This document shows positions 8,216 to 17,892 of a stretch of 64,000 bases of DNA, piece by piece. The translations under genes and the position numbers were made by a program. Below the pieces are notes generated by a model, which saw nothing but the letters and a program-made list of their open reading frames with translations, was not told the origin of the DNA and ran no database searches. The DNA is taken from assembly GCF_014191605.1 (NCBI RefSeq), contig NZ_JACHWU010000007.1, positions 1-64,000 on the forward strand. The letters are read 5' to 3'. Position 1 is the first letter of the stretch, and each line of letters begins with the position of its first letter. Origin of the DNA: Prauserella isguenensis. Its GTDB lineage: Bacteria; Actinomycetota; Actinomycetes; Mycobacteriales; Pseudonocardiaceae.

Positions 8216-9496
8216 GTGGGGAAACTTCGATCGCGCGTCACCTCGTGGGCTACGCGGCTGTACCTGGCGCGAGCGCAGCGCAAGGGCGGCCTCGACCTGC
8301 AGAAAGTGTTGCCCGAGACGGCGTTGATGCCGTTGCGGCGGCACGGGCTCGATCCGGTGGGCGAGCTCGCGGAGGTGAGGGAGACGGAGCCGGTGCGGAA
8401 GCTGCCGGTGCCGTTCGGGCTGAACTTGTGGCTGGTCAGCGGCTATGACGAGGCGAAGGCCGTGCTCGGCAACGGGAAGGCGTTCAGTAACGATTTCGGC
8501 ACTCTCATGGCCGAGCTGGGTATGAATCCGGATGACAATCCTGGTGGGCTGGGGTTCGTGGACCCGCCGGTGCACACGCGTCTGCGGAAGCTGTTGACGC
8601 CGGAGTTCACGATGCGTCGGTTGTCGCGGTTGCGGCCGGGGATCGAGCAGATCGTCGCCGATCGGTTGGATGCGATGGCGAAGAAGGCCGAGTCGGGCGA
8701 TCCGGTGGATCTGGTGGAGGAGTTCGCGCTGCCGATTCCGTCGCTGGTGATCTGTGAGCTGCTCGGGGTGCCGTACGAGGACCGGGAGGAGTTCCAGCAT
8801 CTGGCGGTGGCGCGGTTCGATTTGTTCGCGGGCGCGGGTGCCGCGGTGGGGGCGATCTCGGAGTCTCTCGAGTATCTGATGAGGGTCGTGCGCAAGGAGC
8901 GTGAGGATCCGGGCGACGGGCTCATCGGCATGATCATCCGGGAGCACGGCGACGAGATCGACGATCGCGAGTTGGCCGGGTTGGCCGACGGGGTGCTGAC
9001 GGGCGGGTTCGAGACGACGGCGAGCATGTTGTCGCTGGGTGCGCTGGTGTTGTTGCGGGATCCGGAGACGCGGCGCCGGGTGCGTGAGGACGACGAGGCG
9101 GTGCGCCTGTTCGTGGAGGAGGCGCTGCGGTACCTGTCGGTGGTGCAGGTGGCGTTCCCGCGGTTCGCGCGTGATGACATCGAGGTCGGTGGTGTGACGA
9201 TCGGTAAGGGCGACATGGTCGTGGTGTCGTTGTCGGGTGCGGACCGGGACGGTGCGCTCGGGGTGGATCTGGAGGCGTTCGACGGCGAGCGGTCGCCGAC
9301 GCAGCATCTGGCGTTCGGCTACGGCGCGCACCGGTGTGTGGGTGCGGAGTTGGCGCGGTTGGAGTTGCGCGCCGCGTATTCGGCGCTGGTGCGGCGTTTT
9401 CCGGACATGACATTGGCGGCGGATCCGGCTGAGCTGGAGTTCCGGCAGACGTCGATCGTGTACGGCGTGGAGAAGCTGCCGATTTACGTGGCCTGA
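8216..9496 (+). CDS. Cytochrome P450
   Basis: A 426-aa bacterial class I P450. The haem loop FGYGAHRCVG is near residue 365, the I-helix motif GGFETTAS near 263, and the K-helix ExxR lies in EEALRYLS. The GTG at 8216 is chosen because it gives a normal P450 N-terminal length; the longer frame from 8105 extends through the promoter region. It needs ferredoxin and ferredoxin reductase partners, and none are next to it. It stands alone between a luciferase-like gene (divergent) and a MoaD-like gene (convergent) and belongs to the chromosomal part, outside the mobile element. Substrate unknown. Confidence 0.9.
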   Translation: MGKLRSRVTSWATRLYLARAQRKGGLDLQKVLPETALMPLRRHGLDPVGELAEVRETEPVRKLPVPFGLNLWLVSGYDEAKAVLGNGKAFSNDFGTLMAELGMNPDDNPGGLGFVDPPVHTRLRKLLTPEFTMRRLSRLRPGIEQIVADRLDAMAKKAESGDPVDLVEEFALPIPSLVICELLGVPYEDREEFQHLAVARFDLFAGAGAAVGAISESLEYLMRVVRKEREDPGDGLIGMIIREHGDEIDDRELAGLADGVLTGGFETTASMLSLGALVLLRDPETRRRVREDDEAVRLFVEEALRYLSVVQVAFPRFARDDIEVGGVTIGKGDMVVVSLSGADRDGALGVDLEAFDGERSPTQHLAFGYGAHRCVGAELARLELRAAYSALVRRFPDMTLAADPAELEFRQTSIVYGVEKLPIYVA

Positions 9497-9504
9497 CCGG
9501 TTTC

Positions 9505-9532
9505 GGCGGGGCGGCCCGGTGATCGCCCCGCC
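9505..9532. terminator. Bidirectional hairpin between convergent genes
   Basis: GGCGGGGC (9505-9512) pairs with GCCCCGCC (9525-9532) between the converging P450 and MoaD-like genes, so it may serve both transcripts. Confidence 0.55.
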
Positions 9533-9554
9533 TGCCTGGTCGGTGGGTGTCGTG

Positions 9555-9875
9555 TCAGCCGCCCGCCATCGCGCCGATGATCAACAGCGGTTCGGTGCCG
9601 CGGACGACGGGTTCGGGCAGCGGTGTGTCGTGCGGTTCGTGGGAGAGGTCTTCTTCGCAGGCGAAGAATCGTACGAACGCGCGGCGTTTGTCGGTGCCGT
9701 GGTGTCGGATGGTCCCTTTGAGGACCGGGTAGTGGTCTTCGAGGACGTCGAGTACGCCGCCGAGTGTGGCGGCGCCCGGCACGTCGAGTGTCAGTTCGCC
9801 GTCGATGTGGGCGAGTTTGCGCAGGTGTGTCGGCAGGTGGACGCGGATCGCGGTGGTGGTGGCCGGGTCGGTCAT
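9555..9875 (-). CDS. MoaD/ThiS-family ubiquitin-like sulfur carrier
   Basis: A 106-aa beta-grasp protein ending in the diagnostic C-terminal diglycine ([10 protein letters not shown]), the point at which ThiS/MoaD relatives are activated and thiocarboxylated. Family features include [12 protein letters not shown] near the start and [18 protein letters not shown] in the middle. Its ATG overlaps the stop of the Asp-box gene by 4 nt, so the two are translated together. The dedicated partner (an E1-like enzyme or sulfur acceptor) is not in the window. Pairing of a MoaD-like protein with an Asp-box repeat protein recurs in actinobacterial genomes as I remember it; its function is not established. 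Confidence 0.8.
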   Translation of the reverse strand: MTDPATTTAIRVHLPTHLRKLAHIDGELTLDVPGAATLGGVLDVLEDHYPVLKGTIRHHGTDKRRAFVRFFACEEDLSHEPHDTPLPEPVVRGTEPLLIIGAMAGG

Positions 9876-10987
9876 GGCAGGGTCTGCACTTCCACGGACA
9901 GGACGGACGGCAGGTCGCGCACGATGGGCGCCCAGGTGTCGCCGGCGTCGGGCGAGGCGTACACCTGGCCACCGGTGGTGCCGAAGTAGATGCCGCAGTC
10001 GTCGAGGCGGTCGACGGCCATGGCGTCGCGCAGCACGTTGACGTAGCAGTGTTCCTGGGGCAGCCCGTTCGTGAGTGGTTCCCAGTCTCCGCCTCCGGTG
10101 CGGCTGCGGTAGACCCGGAGTTTGCCGTCGAGGGGGAAGTGCTGTTCGTCGCTGGTGATGGGCACGACATACACGGTGTCGGGGTCGTGTGCGTGGACGT
10201 CGATGGGGAAGCCGAAGTCGGTGGGCAGCGCGTCGCCGATGTCGTACCAGGTGGCGCCGTCGTCGTCGCTGCGCATGACGTCCCAATGCTTCTGCATGTA
10301 CAGGGTGTCGGGACGCTCGGGGTGCCGGGCGAGGTTGTGGACGCAGTGGCCGACGTCCGCTTCGGGCTGCGGGATCTGGCCGGAGTTCAGGCCACGGTTC
10401 GCGGGTTGCCAGGTCTTGCCGCCGTCGGCGGTGCGGAAGACGCCTGCGGCGGAGATCGCGACGTGCAGGCGGTCGGCGTCGCGCGGGTCCTGGATGATCG
10501 TGTGAAGGCACATGCCGCCTGCGCCGGGTTGCCAGTCGGGGCCGGATTCGTGGCAGCGGAGGCCGCGAAGTTCTTGCCAGTTCTGTCCACCGTCGACGGA
10601 GCGGAAGAGGGCGGCATCCTCGACGCCTGCGTACACGGTGTCCGGGTCGGACAGTGACGGTTCGAGGTGCCAGGCGCGTGTGAACTCCCAGGGGCGTTGC
10701 GAACCGTCGTACCACTGGTGGGTGCCGACGTCGCCGTCGTAGGTGAACTCGTTGCCGACCGGGGTCCAGGTCGTGCCGCCGTCGTCGCTGCGGTGGATCT
10801 GCTGGCCGAACCAGCCGAGGGAGGCCGAGGCGTAGATGCGGTCGGTGTTCTGCGCCGAGCCTGCCAGGTGATACGTCTCCCAGCCCGCGAACAGCGGGCC
10901 TTCGACCTTCCAGTCACGGCGGGTGCCGTCGGCGGTCAGGATGAAGGCGCCCTTACGGGTGCCCACGAGTACGCGTACGCCGGCCAT
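9872..10987 (-). CDS. Asp-box (BNR) beta-propeller protein, exo-sialidase/VPS10-like
   Basis: A 371-aa beta-propeller with at least five Asp-box motifs: [32 protein letters not shown] and SPDAGDTW. Asp-boxes are structural turns in sialidases, VPS10 proteins and photosystem assembly factors and do not by themselves show glycosidase activity. No signal peptide is visible (start [18 protein letters not shown]), so it is probably cytoplasmic. The ATG at 10987 was chosen because the longer frame to 11068 runs into AT-rich leader DNA. It is translationally coupled to the downstream MoaD/ThiS-like gene, which suggests a shared process. A glycosidase role is possible but unproven. Confidence 0.75.
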   Translation of the reverse strand: MAGVRVLVGTRKGAFILTADGTRRDWKVEGPLFAGWETYHLAGSAQNTDRIYASASLGWFGQQIHRSDDGGTTWTPVGNEFTYDGDVGTHQWYDGSQRPWEFTRAWHLEPSLSDPDTVYAGVEDAALFRSVDGGQNWQELRGLRCHESGPDWQPGAGGMCLHTIIQDPRDADRLHVAISAAGVFRTADGGKTWQPANRGLNSGQIPQPEADVGHCVHNLARHPERPDTLYMQKHWDVMRSDDDGATWYDIGDALPTDFGFPIDVHAHDPDTVYVVPITSDEQHFPLDGKLRVYRSRTGGGDWEPLTNGLPQEHCYVNVLRDAMAVDRLDDCGIYFGTTGGQVYASPDAGDTWAPIVRDLPSVLSVEVQTLP

Positions 10988-11356
10988 GTTGAGTCCCCTT
11001 CTCGAGTCATGGTGGAGGTGTCGGAGGCACTGGACAGTACTGTAACTGAGATCACTTTTCAAAAACAACCGTACATCACACAGGCAAGATCATGGCGTTG
11101 TCGTCTGTAGCCGAGCGCGGGAGATGGACGGGTGTGGCTGAGTTCGTGCGCTGCGGTGACGTCGCTGTGGAGCGTACGAGCGGGCACCGACAGTTCTGAG
11201 GAACTGCCGTTCGACATGCAGGCGCGACGGTCGCGGCGGCCGGGGAGCCGGCGGGTTTCCGACCCGTCGGTGGTCGCCCCGGCGCGGAGGCAGGATCGCT
11301 GCGGAGTTGGGGAGGCGGCATGGATATAGTGCAGCTGGCGCCGGAAATCGGCGTGG
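10988..11356. other. Intergenic region before the tRNA gene
   Basis: About 370 bp without a convincing gene. An AT-rich stretch (11030-11080) contains the 10-bp palindrome ACAGTACTGT near 11035, a plausible promoter/operator for the Asp-box-MoaD unit on the minus strand. It forms the chromosomal flank of the integrated element. Confidence 0.4.
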
Positions 11357-11430
11357 GGGCCGGTAGCTCAGTTGGTTAGAGCAGAGGACTCATAATCCTT
11401 TGGCCGTCGGTTCAAGTCCGACCCGGCCCA
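11357..11430 (+). tRNA. tRNA with CAU anticodon (tRNA-Met elongator or tRNA-Ile2)
   Basis: A complete cloverleaf: acceptor GGGCCGG/CCGGCCC with discriminator A, D arm GCTC..GAGC, anticodon arm GAGGA-CTCATAA-TCCTT with anticodon CAT, and T arm GTCGG-TTCAAGT-CCGAC. The genomic sequence continues with CC. A CAU anticodon is shared by elongator Met tRNA and the lysidine-modified Ile2 tRNA, and I cannot decide between them by eye. The 3' half is the integration target: it is repeated at 51554 and 63841. Confidence 0.93.
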
Positions 11431-11450
11431 CCCTTGTGACCTGCATGTTC
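11389..11450. repeat. attL: 62-bp attachment repeat, copy 1 (3' half of the tRNA)
   Basis: From the anticodon loop (CTCATAATCC) to CTGCATGTTC. Near-identical copies lie at 51554-51615 and 63841-63902, each differing from this one at two positions. The integrase gene starts 64 bp downstream, the usual arrangement for AICEs and other tRNA-targeting elements. Confidence 0.92.
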
Positions 11451-11513
11451 TCGCTGTAGCCCATCTGGGTTGAACCCCTTGGGTGCGAAATTGGGTGCGA
11501 GTAGCCTCCGGGC

Positions 11514-12803
11514 ATGGCTCGGAGACGTTCCGACGGCCGCCAGCGCGGTCGCATCGAGCAGCGCGGCGGGAGTCTGCGCGTCGTGGTGTACGCCGGGGAC
11601 GACCCGGTGACGGGTCGACGGACCTATCTGCGCGAGAACATCCGCGGCACGGACGATGCAGCCTGGCGCAAGGCCGAGAACACGCTGACGCAGTTGCGGG
11701 CCAGGGTGCTGAAGCAGCGGTCGACGGCCTCGACGGTGCGGTTCGACTACGCGGTCGACGAGTGGCTGCGTACTGCCGATATCGAGCAGAGCACGCGGGA
11801 CAGCTATGTCGGATACATCGACCGCGTGATCAAGCCCGTGCTCGGTGATGTCGCGGTGAACAAGCTCGGAGCGCGGCAGCTGGAGAACCTCTACGCGGAC
11901 CTGCGCCGGTGCCGGATGCGCTGCGATGGGAAGCCGTTCATCGAGAAGCACAAGGCGAAGGACGAGCACGACTGTGCAGTGGCGGAGTGCGTCGTGCACC
12001 GGTGCAAGCCGATGGCGGCCTCGACCGTGCGGCAGATCCACTCGATCATCAGCAGCGTGCTGAATGCGGCGGTGCGGTGGGAGTGGATCGAGAGCAATCC
12101 GGCCAAGAACGCCCAGCGGCCGAAGCTGCGCCCGCCGGATCCCCAGCCTCCGACGCCGGCTGACGCGGCTCGGCTGGTGGAGGCGGCGTTCGAGCTGGGC
12201 GATGATTGGGGCACGCTCGTCTGGCTGGTCATGACCACGGGCATGCGTCGAGCCGAGGTTGCCGGGTTGCGCTGGTCACGGGTCGACCTGGATGCCGAGA
12301 TCATCGAGATCCGCCACACCTATGTGCAGAGCAAGGGCCGAGGGCTGGAAAAGGACACGAAGACGCACCAGATGCGCCGCGTCGCCCTCGACTCCGAGAC
12401 CGTCACGTTGTTGCGCGCGCACAAGGAAAACTGTCGCGAAGAACTCGCCGAGGTGGGCGTGGAACTCGATGAGGACATGTTCGTCTTCATGGGCGCGCGG
12501 AGCGCGGATGCGACCACGCCGTATCCGCCGGACGCAATCTCCCGCCGGTACAAGCGCATGGCTGCACGCCTGAAGCCGCCGGTCAACACCCACATCCACG
12601 CACTGCGCCACTTCTCAGCGACCGAACTGTTGTCGGCGGGCGTCGATCTGCGCACGGTGGCAGGCCGCCTGGGCCACGGCGGGGGAGGAGCGACCACGCT
12701 CCGCGTATACGCGGCCTGGGTGGCGGCCAGCGACCGGAAGGCCGCGGAGATCCTGGGTTCTCGACTGCCGAAACGGCCGCCGAAGGGCAGTGTCGAGGAG
12801 TGA
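11514..12803 (+). CDS. int: Tyrosine recombinase (site-specific integrase)
   Basis: A 429-aa phage-type integrase. An N-terminal Arg-rich arm-binding part (RGRIEQRGGSLRVVVYAG) leads into a SAM-like core-binding domain (about 75-200) with an unusual Cys/His-containing insertion (CRMRCDGK, HDCAVAECVVHRC, about 130-165). The catalytic domain shows GMRRAEVAGLRW (first Arg, about 245), HALRHFSATELL (about 362), GRLGHGGG and the nucleophile Tyr in LRVYAAWV (about 399). It starts 64 bp after the att repeat and reads away from the tRNA. It should catalyse attP x attB recombination at the CAU tRNA, helped in excision by the HTH protein at 20902. The Cys/His insertion recurs in actinomycete element integrases and may bind zinc. 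Confidence 0.95.
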   Translation: MARRRSDGRQRGRIEQRGGSLRVVVYAGDDPVTGRRTYLRENIRGTDDAAWRKAENTLTQLRARVLKQRSTASTVRFDYAVDEWLRTADIEQSTRDSYVGYIDRVIKPVLGDVAVNKLGARQLENLYADLRRCRMRCDGKPFIEKHKAKDEHDCAVAECVVHRCKPMAASTVRQIHSIISSVLNAAVRWEWIESNPAKNAQRPKLRPPDPQPPTPADAARLVEAAFELGDDWGTLVWLVMTTGMRRAEVAGLRWSRVDLDAEIIEIRHTYVQSKGRGLEKDTKTHQMRRVALDSETVTLLRAHKENCREELAEVGVELDEDMFVFMGARSADATTPYPPDAISRRYKRMAARLKPPVNTHIHALRHFSATELLSAGVDLRTVAGRLGHGGGGATTLRVYAAWVAASDRKAAEILGSRLPKRPPKGSVEE

Positions 12804-12985
12804 CCGGATCCGTCGCCGGCCGTGGAGTGTGTTCCTGCCCCGAAAGGTAGGTCGCGCTTGAGTCAGGCGGTCATTCGACGTGGGAGGATCAGCAGATCCA
12901 TTTGTCCGGTGTACGCGGCAGGGTCCGGGGGTCGTCCACCTCCTGCAAACCTCGATCCCACGAGACGCGGTTGCTTGGATTGCTG

Positions 12986-13840
12986 TTAACGGCCGATCGG
13001 GTCCAGACGTTCCTCGACGTCGTTCAGCACGGCGTGCACCGGCGCCCAGCAGAGTCGCACGCTCTCCCGGTCAAAATCGGGCTGTTCGGCGAGCTCCTTA
13101 CGGGGGTGAACGAAGTTCCTGTAATCACGGACCTTGTGCATGAAATCAGCAGAGGCGAACTGGATCCAGTTCTTGGATCGAGCCGTGTCGATCAACAGCT
13201 CGAGGCCCGCGCGGTCTGCCCGCTGAGTTTTCCCATTTGCTCCGACGAATCCCTTTTCCCTGATTGTCTCGTCCCGTTCGGTGAGCAATGCCAGTAGCAT
13301 TCCTTCGACGAAGCTGCCGATGCCGATGATCGCGAAAGTGTAGGCTCCAGCCGAGGCGCAGATGTCGGCTTCCTTCGCCCTCTTCACGAGAACATCCACC
13401 GTTGCTTTGTTGTGGATGAGTGCACGCAGTCTCTGCTCGATGTCCGAAGGCTGGACGAACATCGGCTCGTCCCCATCGTCGGTCAGTTCGCCGAGCACTG
13501 GGCGGCCGCCGACGTAGGTAATCGCGAGGTATTCCGGATTAAGCTTCTCGTTGATGGCCTGACAAAACAGCTCGGCTGCCGGCTTCCCCTCGTCGTACTC
13601 CAAGGGATCGCAGATACGGCAGAGGAACCGTTCGATGGATGAGCGGTCGGATGCGCGTTCGGTGAGCTGCTCGATGACCCAGGGAACGCGAGGCGAACCA
13701 TCGTATTCTGGCGGGTCCACCCAGCCCGCGGCGGAGAAGAGCTGCTCCAGTTGCCACCCTTTCCGTTCGTAACTCCCACCCGCGTCAACCACGATGGAGG
13801 CGACCCGTTCGACCGTCTTTGGGTCCAGCGGAAACATCAA
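12986..13840 (-). CDS. HEPN/abortive-infection-like protein (Abi_C type)
   Basis: A 284-aa soluble protein. The N-terminal half (VERVASIVVDAGG, WVIEQLTERA) resembles the N-terminal part of abortive-infection family proteins. The C-terminal half is helical and ends in KVRDYRNFVHPRKE, which fits the RNxxxH-type signature of HEPN ribonucleases. The ATG (13838-13840) overlaps the stop of the upstream helicase-nuclease gene by 4 nt, so both come from one transcript. Probable role: RNA-cleaving effector or partner in an anti-phage module carried by the element. This is inferred from motif and context; no characterised homologue is claimed. Confidence 0.6.
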   Translation of the reverse strand: MMFPLDPKTVERVASIVVDAGGSYERKGWQLEQLFSAAGWVDPPEYDGSPRVPWVIEQLTERASDRSSIERFLCRICDPLEYDEGKPAAELFCQAINEKLNPEYLAITYVGGRPVLGELTDDGDEPMFVQPSDIEQRLRALIHNKATVDVLVKRAKEADICASAGAYTFAIIGIGSFVEGMLLALLTERDETIREKGFVGANGKTQRADRAGLELLIDTARSKNWIQFASADFMHKVRDYRNFVHPRKELAEQPDFDRESVRLCWAPVHAVLNDVEERLDPIGR

Positions 13841-16800
13841 TCCACCTCTTTGTCTGCTAGGTGCTGCGCGATCTCCGCAGCGCGAGTCAGTCGTTCAACG
13901 ATCTTTCGTCCCTTGCGCCCGTAGCCGAGTTCCCGCATCGCTTGGGAAATACGTTCTTGACGGTCAAGGTGCAAACCATCTCGCAGTAACCAGCGGAAAA
14001 GCGCGATCAATTCCGCTTCCTCGTAGTGGTCGATGTTCGTTCTCGGTGCGCGGAGCGGGGGTCTTGGCCCGCGGCGTTCGTCAGCTGATGGTTCGGGCTC
14101 GGGATCCGTGTCAGCGGCTGCATGTAGGGTTGCTGGAGTAGGATGAGTGGGGTTGTCTACGTCGGCGACCGCCTTCTCCCAGGCATCAACGATCTTTCGT
14201 GTCTCGCCCTCGGGGTCAGCAAACCAAGCCGATGCCCAGACTCGGTGGAACCGCCACCCCAACCGCTCCAGGTGTTCCTGTCTGAGCCGGTCCCGGTCCC
14301 GCGCGTTGCCCGACTGGTGGTATCTGTCGCCGTCGGCTTCAACTGCCAGAACCATCCGGCTCGGATTCACGGGGTGTGCCAGGGCAAAGTCGATTCGATA
14401 GTCTGAGACTCCCCATTGTGGATAGACGTCGATGCCCTCATTGGCGAGCCGGCGGGCGATGTCTTGCTCGAAGCCGTTCAACTCGGTTCCCGCGTCGCGA
14501 CCGACTTCTGCCGGGTCAGCACCGCGCTCCGCCATCTCGAGGAAGCGCCGCAGCAGCTCGGTGCCGGTGGGCGAATCGTCAGGGGTGAGTGCGCTGGAAG
14601 GGAAAGAGCTGACAACGGTCATCCTGACTCGCGACCTGGTAACAGCCACGTTGAGACGTCGGCCTCCATCCTTCCGGTTCAGGGCCCCGAAGCCAGTCCG
14701 GTTTACGCGACCCGTCGCGCTGCGTGCCACACCGATGCTGAAGATGATCGCGTCGCGCTCGTCGCCTTGCACGGTCTCGATGTTCTTCACGAAGAACCGG
14801 TTCGTCGCATTACCGTCTTCAGAGAAAAAGGCGTCGAGATCGCGACGGTTTTGCAGCGCCGTTCTGACCGACTGCTCGATCCGGTCTCGGTGCTTGGTTC
14901 CCAGAGTGATGACACCGAGGCTCTCGCTCGGTCGAGTCTCAGCGTGTTCCAGGACAAGGTCGACGACCCGTCGAACTTCTTCCTCTGGTAGCCCTGCCTG
15001 TCCAGGAGATGCCGTATCAGACTCGACCAGTTCGAACCGCAGGGGATTCTCCTGCTGTGAGCCAGGGAACGTCACAAGATCGCCGTTGTAGATCTCCTTG
15101 TTCGAGAAGGCAATCAGACGTTCGTCTTGGCTGCGGTAGTGCCAGCGGAGCGTGCGCGTCGTCGGCACGACAGCACGAAGAGATGTCAAGATCGACTCGT
15201 AATCGGCGAGGTCATCTGGTTCTTCATCCTCGTCGTCGTGGCTCTCGAACTGCCGGTCGAAGAACTCGGAAGGTGGGAGTTGCTTCTCGTCTCCGGCCAC
15301 TACCAGCCGTTCACCGCGCATGATGGAGGTGATCGCCTCGTGCGGCCTTACCTGACTTGCCTCGTCGAAGATAACAAGATCGAAGAGTCGGGACGGGGGG
15401 AGTGTCTGACTCACCACCAAGGGCGACATCGCCCAACAGGGCCGCAATGCGAGCAACACGTCCGGCGCTTGCTCGACCAGCTTGCGTAGCGGCATGTGCC
15501 GGGTCTTCTTGCTGGATTCCTTGCGGAGAAGTTTGGTCTGATCTGGGAAGTCATCGCGGGCTTGCCGCGCCGTTACGGCAACCCTGTGCCGGATGCGTGC
15601 AGCCGAGGCCTCCAGGTGTCGACGATCGGCGTCCTGGAACTCGCTGGCGTAGCGGTCGTGCTGACTGGGTGTGAACTCGCGCAACGCCGGGCTGTGCATG
15701 CGGAACTCGTCATCGAGGCACCGAAGCCAGGTGTGACGGAAAATCAATGCCGCTTCGTCCGGTGCAACTTGGTCTTGGGCGAACTCCTGCAGCAAAGGAG
15801 TAAGTCCCATCGCGGTGAACCGCTGCCGCAGGCCGTTGATCTGGGGTAGTCGAAACAGCATGTCGCGGTCTGCGTAGAGCTCATTGAGCTGCTTGGTGAC
15901 AGTGGAGATCGGCTTCGTATCGAGATCGTCGACCTTGGTGGAGAGGGCTACTGCCGCCAGTTGTCGCCGGAGTTCCTGGTATTCGGCCATCATCTCAGCC
16001 AGGCCGATCACCTGAGCAGGCCGCGTCTCGGGGCCGCCGATTCGCCGCCACTCGTCTCGTTGCCGTACAACCTCGGTGAGGGCTTCGTGGAGCTCGCTTT
16101 TCTTGCGTATACCCTCAGTTGAAAGTGAGCGGGCGTGTTTGAGCCATCCTCGGCGCTTCTGCCAGGACATGTTCGGACGGTGCTTTTTGCGCTCCGGTCT
16201 GGGGGCGGTTGCCCACTGAATTTCGTCGAGCTCTTCGCCGAAGATCGTCGCTCCGAACCGGTCAACGCTTCGAGTGACATCGTCGAGCAACCGTAGTATT
16301 GGCTCCCAGTTGGCGATCTCCAATGGGAGTGGAAGGCCAACCTGGTTGACCAGCTTCTGCATTCTTTCGCTACTGCTCGTGAGCGTCCTGCTCGTAAGGT
16401 TGTCCAGCTCGCCTAGAACCTGCTCCATGTCCTCTTCGTCTCGGACTTCGGCCTGCGCCCAAGGGGACTCCTCGTTGAGGATCCGAAGTCCCCCCTGGTG
16501 GACGAAGCTCCTCAAGCCCTCTTCGATCTTGGCTACTACGTCAGAATGCAGATCGCGCAGCTGATGGCCGCGAAAGGCGCACTGCGAGCGGTATGTATCG
16601 CCGAGCTGTAACAGCTTCTCGCGTACCTGGTAGGCGCTGAGATTCCACGGTTGACGCACGTCGTGGAGCGCTTGTGCGTAGTCGTTGAGCTTCTTCCGGC
16701 GGGTGGCGACAAGCTCGTGGAGCGTGCTGACGTCGACGGTCGGTTCCTGGGAGAGTCGAGATAAGCTGTCAGCTAGCTGCTGGGCAACATGCTTCTTGTC

Positions 16801-17892
16801 GGTCGCCTTACGATGCAGGTCAAGTACCAGATCGTCGAGCTTGACGGCCTCGAGCCGGTCAGTCACCGCCTGGATGGCCGCTCCCTTTTCGGCGACGAAG
16901 AGGACGCTGAGCCCACGTGCGGCGGCACCGGCGATGATGTTAGCGATGGTCTGGCTCTTTCCGGTGCCAGGTGGCCCTTCGAGTAGCAGGTGGTGCCCGC
17001 TTAGGGCAACGTCGATTGCCTCATACTGAGAGGAGTTCGCGTCGATTACGAGGAACTCGTCTTCGGGTCTTTGGGTGTCCGGCGAAGTCCGACAGTAGTT
17101 GCTGGCCTCGGTCCTGGTCTGCAGGATGGACTCCTGGTGTCCCGCCAGTGAAGCAACAAGCTCGTGCTTGGACAACAAGTCGCCCGCCGACTGCAGATCG
17201 CGTACCATCGGAAGCTTCTGGTAGTTGAAGATGCCGATCGCGCAACCGTCTTCAAGTTGTAGATCGAGCCCCTCGCCTCGGGCTAGTTCGTCGAGGACGC
17301 CGAACGCGCCGTCAACTCGGTCTTTGAACTCGACAAGCTCGGTCAGTCGTGTGGCAACTTTCTCTGTGATGTCGTCTACGGCGAGGTCGAGTCCGTACTC
17401 ACGAGTCAGTGCATGCAATAGGACTGGGTTCAGATCTTCTTCGGAGTCGACCGTGAGGTTGAAGTCGCTTCCGGATGCGGTCTTGACCTCAAGAGCGATG
17501 GGGCGGAGTAACAAGGGCGCATACAAGGGCAAGGTCGGACGTGGTCCTGCCTTGACCGATCGAACCTTGACGAACCCGCATGCCAGACGCCCAACCTCGA
17601 CGCCCTGCTCTTCGCGGAAGGTTCTGATCTTTCGGTGAATCTGACGGGCGCGGGAGCATGCGTCCTTGTGTTGGTTGACGTCCGGGAACAAGGACTTCAA
17701 TGAGGACTTCTCGCCAGCAAGGAGTTTGGTCAGTTGATCCGGATCGCTGCTGGTGAGGTCCAGACTTCCAGTCTTCGAATGTTTGAACTTCACCAACGTG
17801 TTGGTGTGATCAAGATCGATTAGCTCTTTGGTCCACTTGTCCGACTGTCGCTGTACGAGTTGGTGCCGCATGTCGCCGGCAGGGCTGGCCAT
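13837..17892 (-). CDS. DUF4011-type SF1 helicase with C-terminal Vsr/MTES-like nuclease domain
   Basis: A 1351-aa multidomain protein. Residues 1-290 match the DUF4011 type (VGRLACGFVKVR, PTLPLYAPLLLRPI). An SF1/UvrD-Upf1-like motor follows, with Walker A EGPPGTGKSQT (about 305), Walker B LVIFDEASQ (about 839), GDEKQLPPS, ETVQGDERDAII and LNVAVTRSR. Residues about 1138-1240 look like an MTES_1575/Vsr-type restriction nuclease fold (NGFEQDIARRL, YRIDFALAHP, VLAVEADGDRYH). The tail has a small helical domain. Such helicase-nuclease proteins are frequent in defence islands. It is translationally coupled to the HEPN-like gene and lies next to int, the usual place for cargo. Confidence 0.82.
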   Translation of the reverse strand: MASPAGDMRHQLVQRQSDKWTKELIDLDHTNTLVKFKHSKTGSLDLTSSDPDQLTKLLAGEKSSLKSLFPDVNQHKDACSRARQIHRKIRTFREEQGVEVGRLACGFVKVRSVKAGPRPTLPLYAPLLLRPIALEVKTASGSDFNLTVDSEEDLNPVLLHALTREYGLDLAVDDITEKVATRLTELVEFKDRVDGAFGVLDELARGEGLDLQLEDGCAIGIFNYQKLPMVRDLQSAGDLLSKHELVASLAGHQESILQTRTEASNYCRTSPDTQRPEDEFLVIDANSSQYEAIDVALSGHHLLLEGPPGTGKSQTIANIIAGAAARGLSVLFVAEKGAAIQAVTDRLEAVKLDDLVLDLHRKATDKKHVAQQLADSLSRLSQEPTVDVSTLHELVATRRKKLNDYAQALHDVRQPWNLSAYQVREKLLQLGDTYRSQCAFRGHQLRDLHSDVVAKIEEGLRSFVHQGGLRILNEESPWAQAEVRDEEDMEQVLGELDNLTSRTLTSSSERMQKLVNQVGLPLPLEIANWEPILRLLDDVTRSVDRFGATIFGEELDEIQWATAPRPERKKHRPNMSWQKRRGWLKHARSLSTEGIRKKSELHEALTEVVRQRDEWRRIGGPETRPAQVIGLAEMMAEYQELRRQLAAVALSTKVDDLDTKPISTVTKQLNELYADRDMLFRLPQINGLRQRFTAMGLTPLLQEFAQDQVAPDEAALIFRHTWLRCLDDEFRMHSPALREFTPSQHDRYASEFQDADRRHLEASAARIRHRVAVTARQARDDFPDQTKLLRKESSKKTRHMPLRKLVEQAPDVLLALRPCWAMSPLVVSQTLPPSRLFDLVIFDEASQVRPHEAITSIMRGERLVVAGDEKQLPPSEFFDRQFESHDDEDEEPDDLADYESILTSLRAVVPTTRTLRWHYRSQDERLIAFSNKEIYNGDLVTFPGSQQENPLRFELVESDTASPGQAGLPEEEVRRVVDLVLEHAETRPSESLGVITLGTKHRDRIEQSVRTALQNRRDLDAFFSEDGNATNRFFVKNIETVQGDERDAIIFSIGVARSATGRVNRTGFGALNRKDGGRRLNVAVTRSRVRMTVVSSFPSSALTPDDSPTGTELLRRFLEMAERGADPAEVGRDAGTELNGFEQDIARRLANEGIDVYPQWGVSDYRIDFALAHPVNPSRMVLAVEADGDRYHQSGNARDRDRLRQEHLERLGWRFHRVWASAWFADPEGETRKIVDAWEKAVADVDNPTHPTPATLHAAADTDPEPEPSADERRGPRPPLRAPRTNIDHYEEAELIALFRWLLRDGLHLDRQERISQAMRELGYGRKGRKIVERLTRAAEIAQHLADKEVD

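Noticed and set aside
11076-11321. 81-aa minus-strand frame before the tRNA
   Set aside because: Pro/Ala/Ser-rich with no ribosome site or recognisable pattern; treated as non-coding.
11412-12041. 209-aa frame antisense to int
   Set aside because: It lies over the well-supported integrase and ends in translated tRNA sequence.
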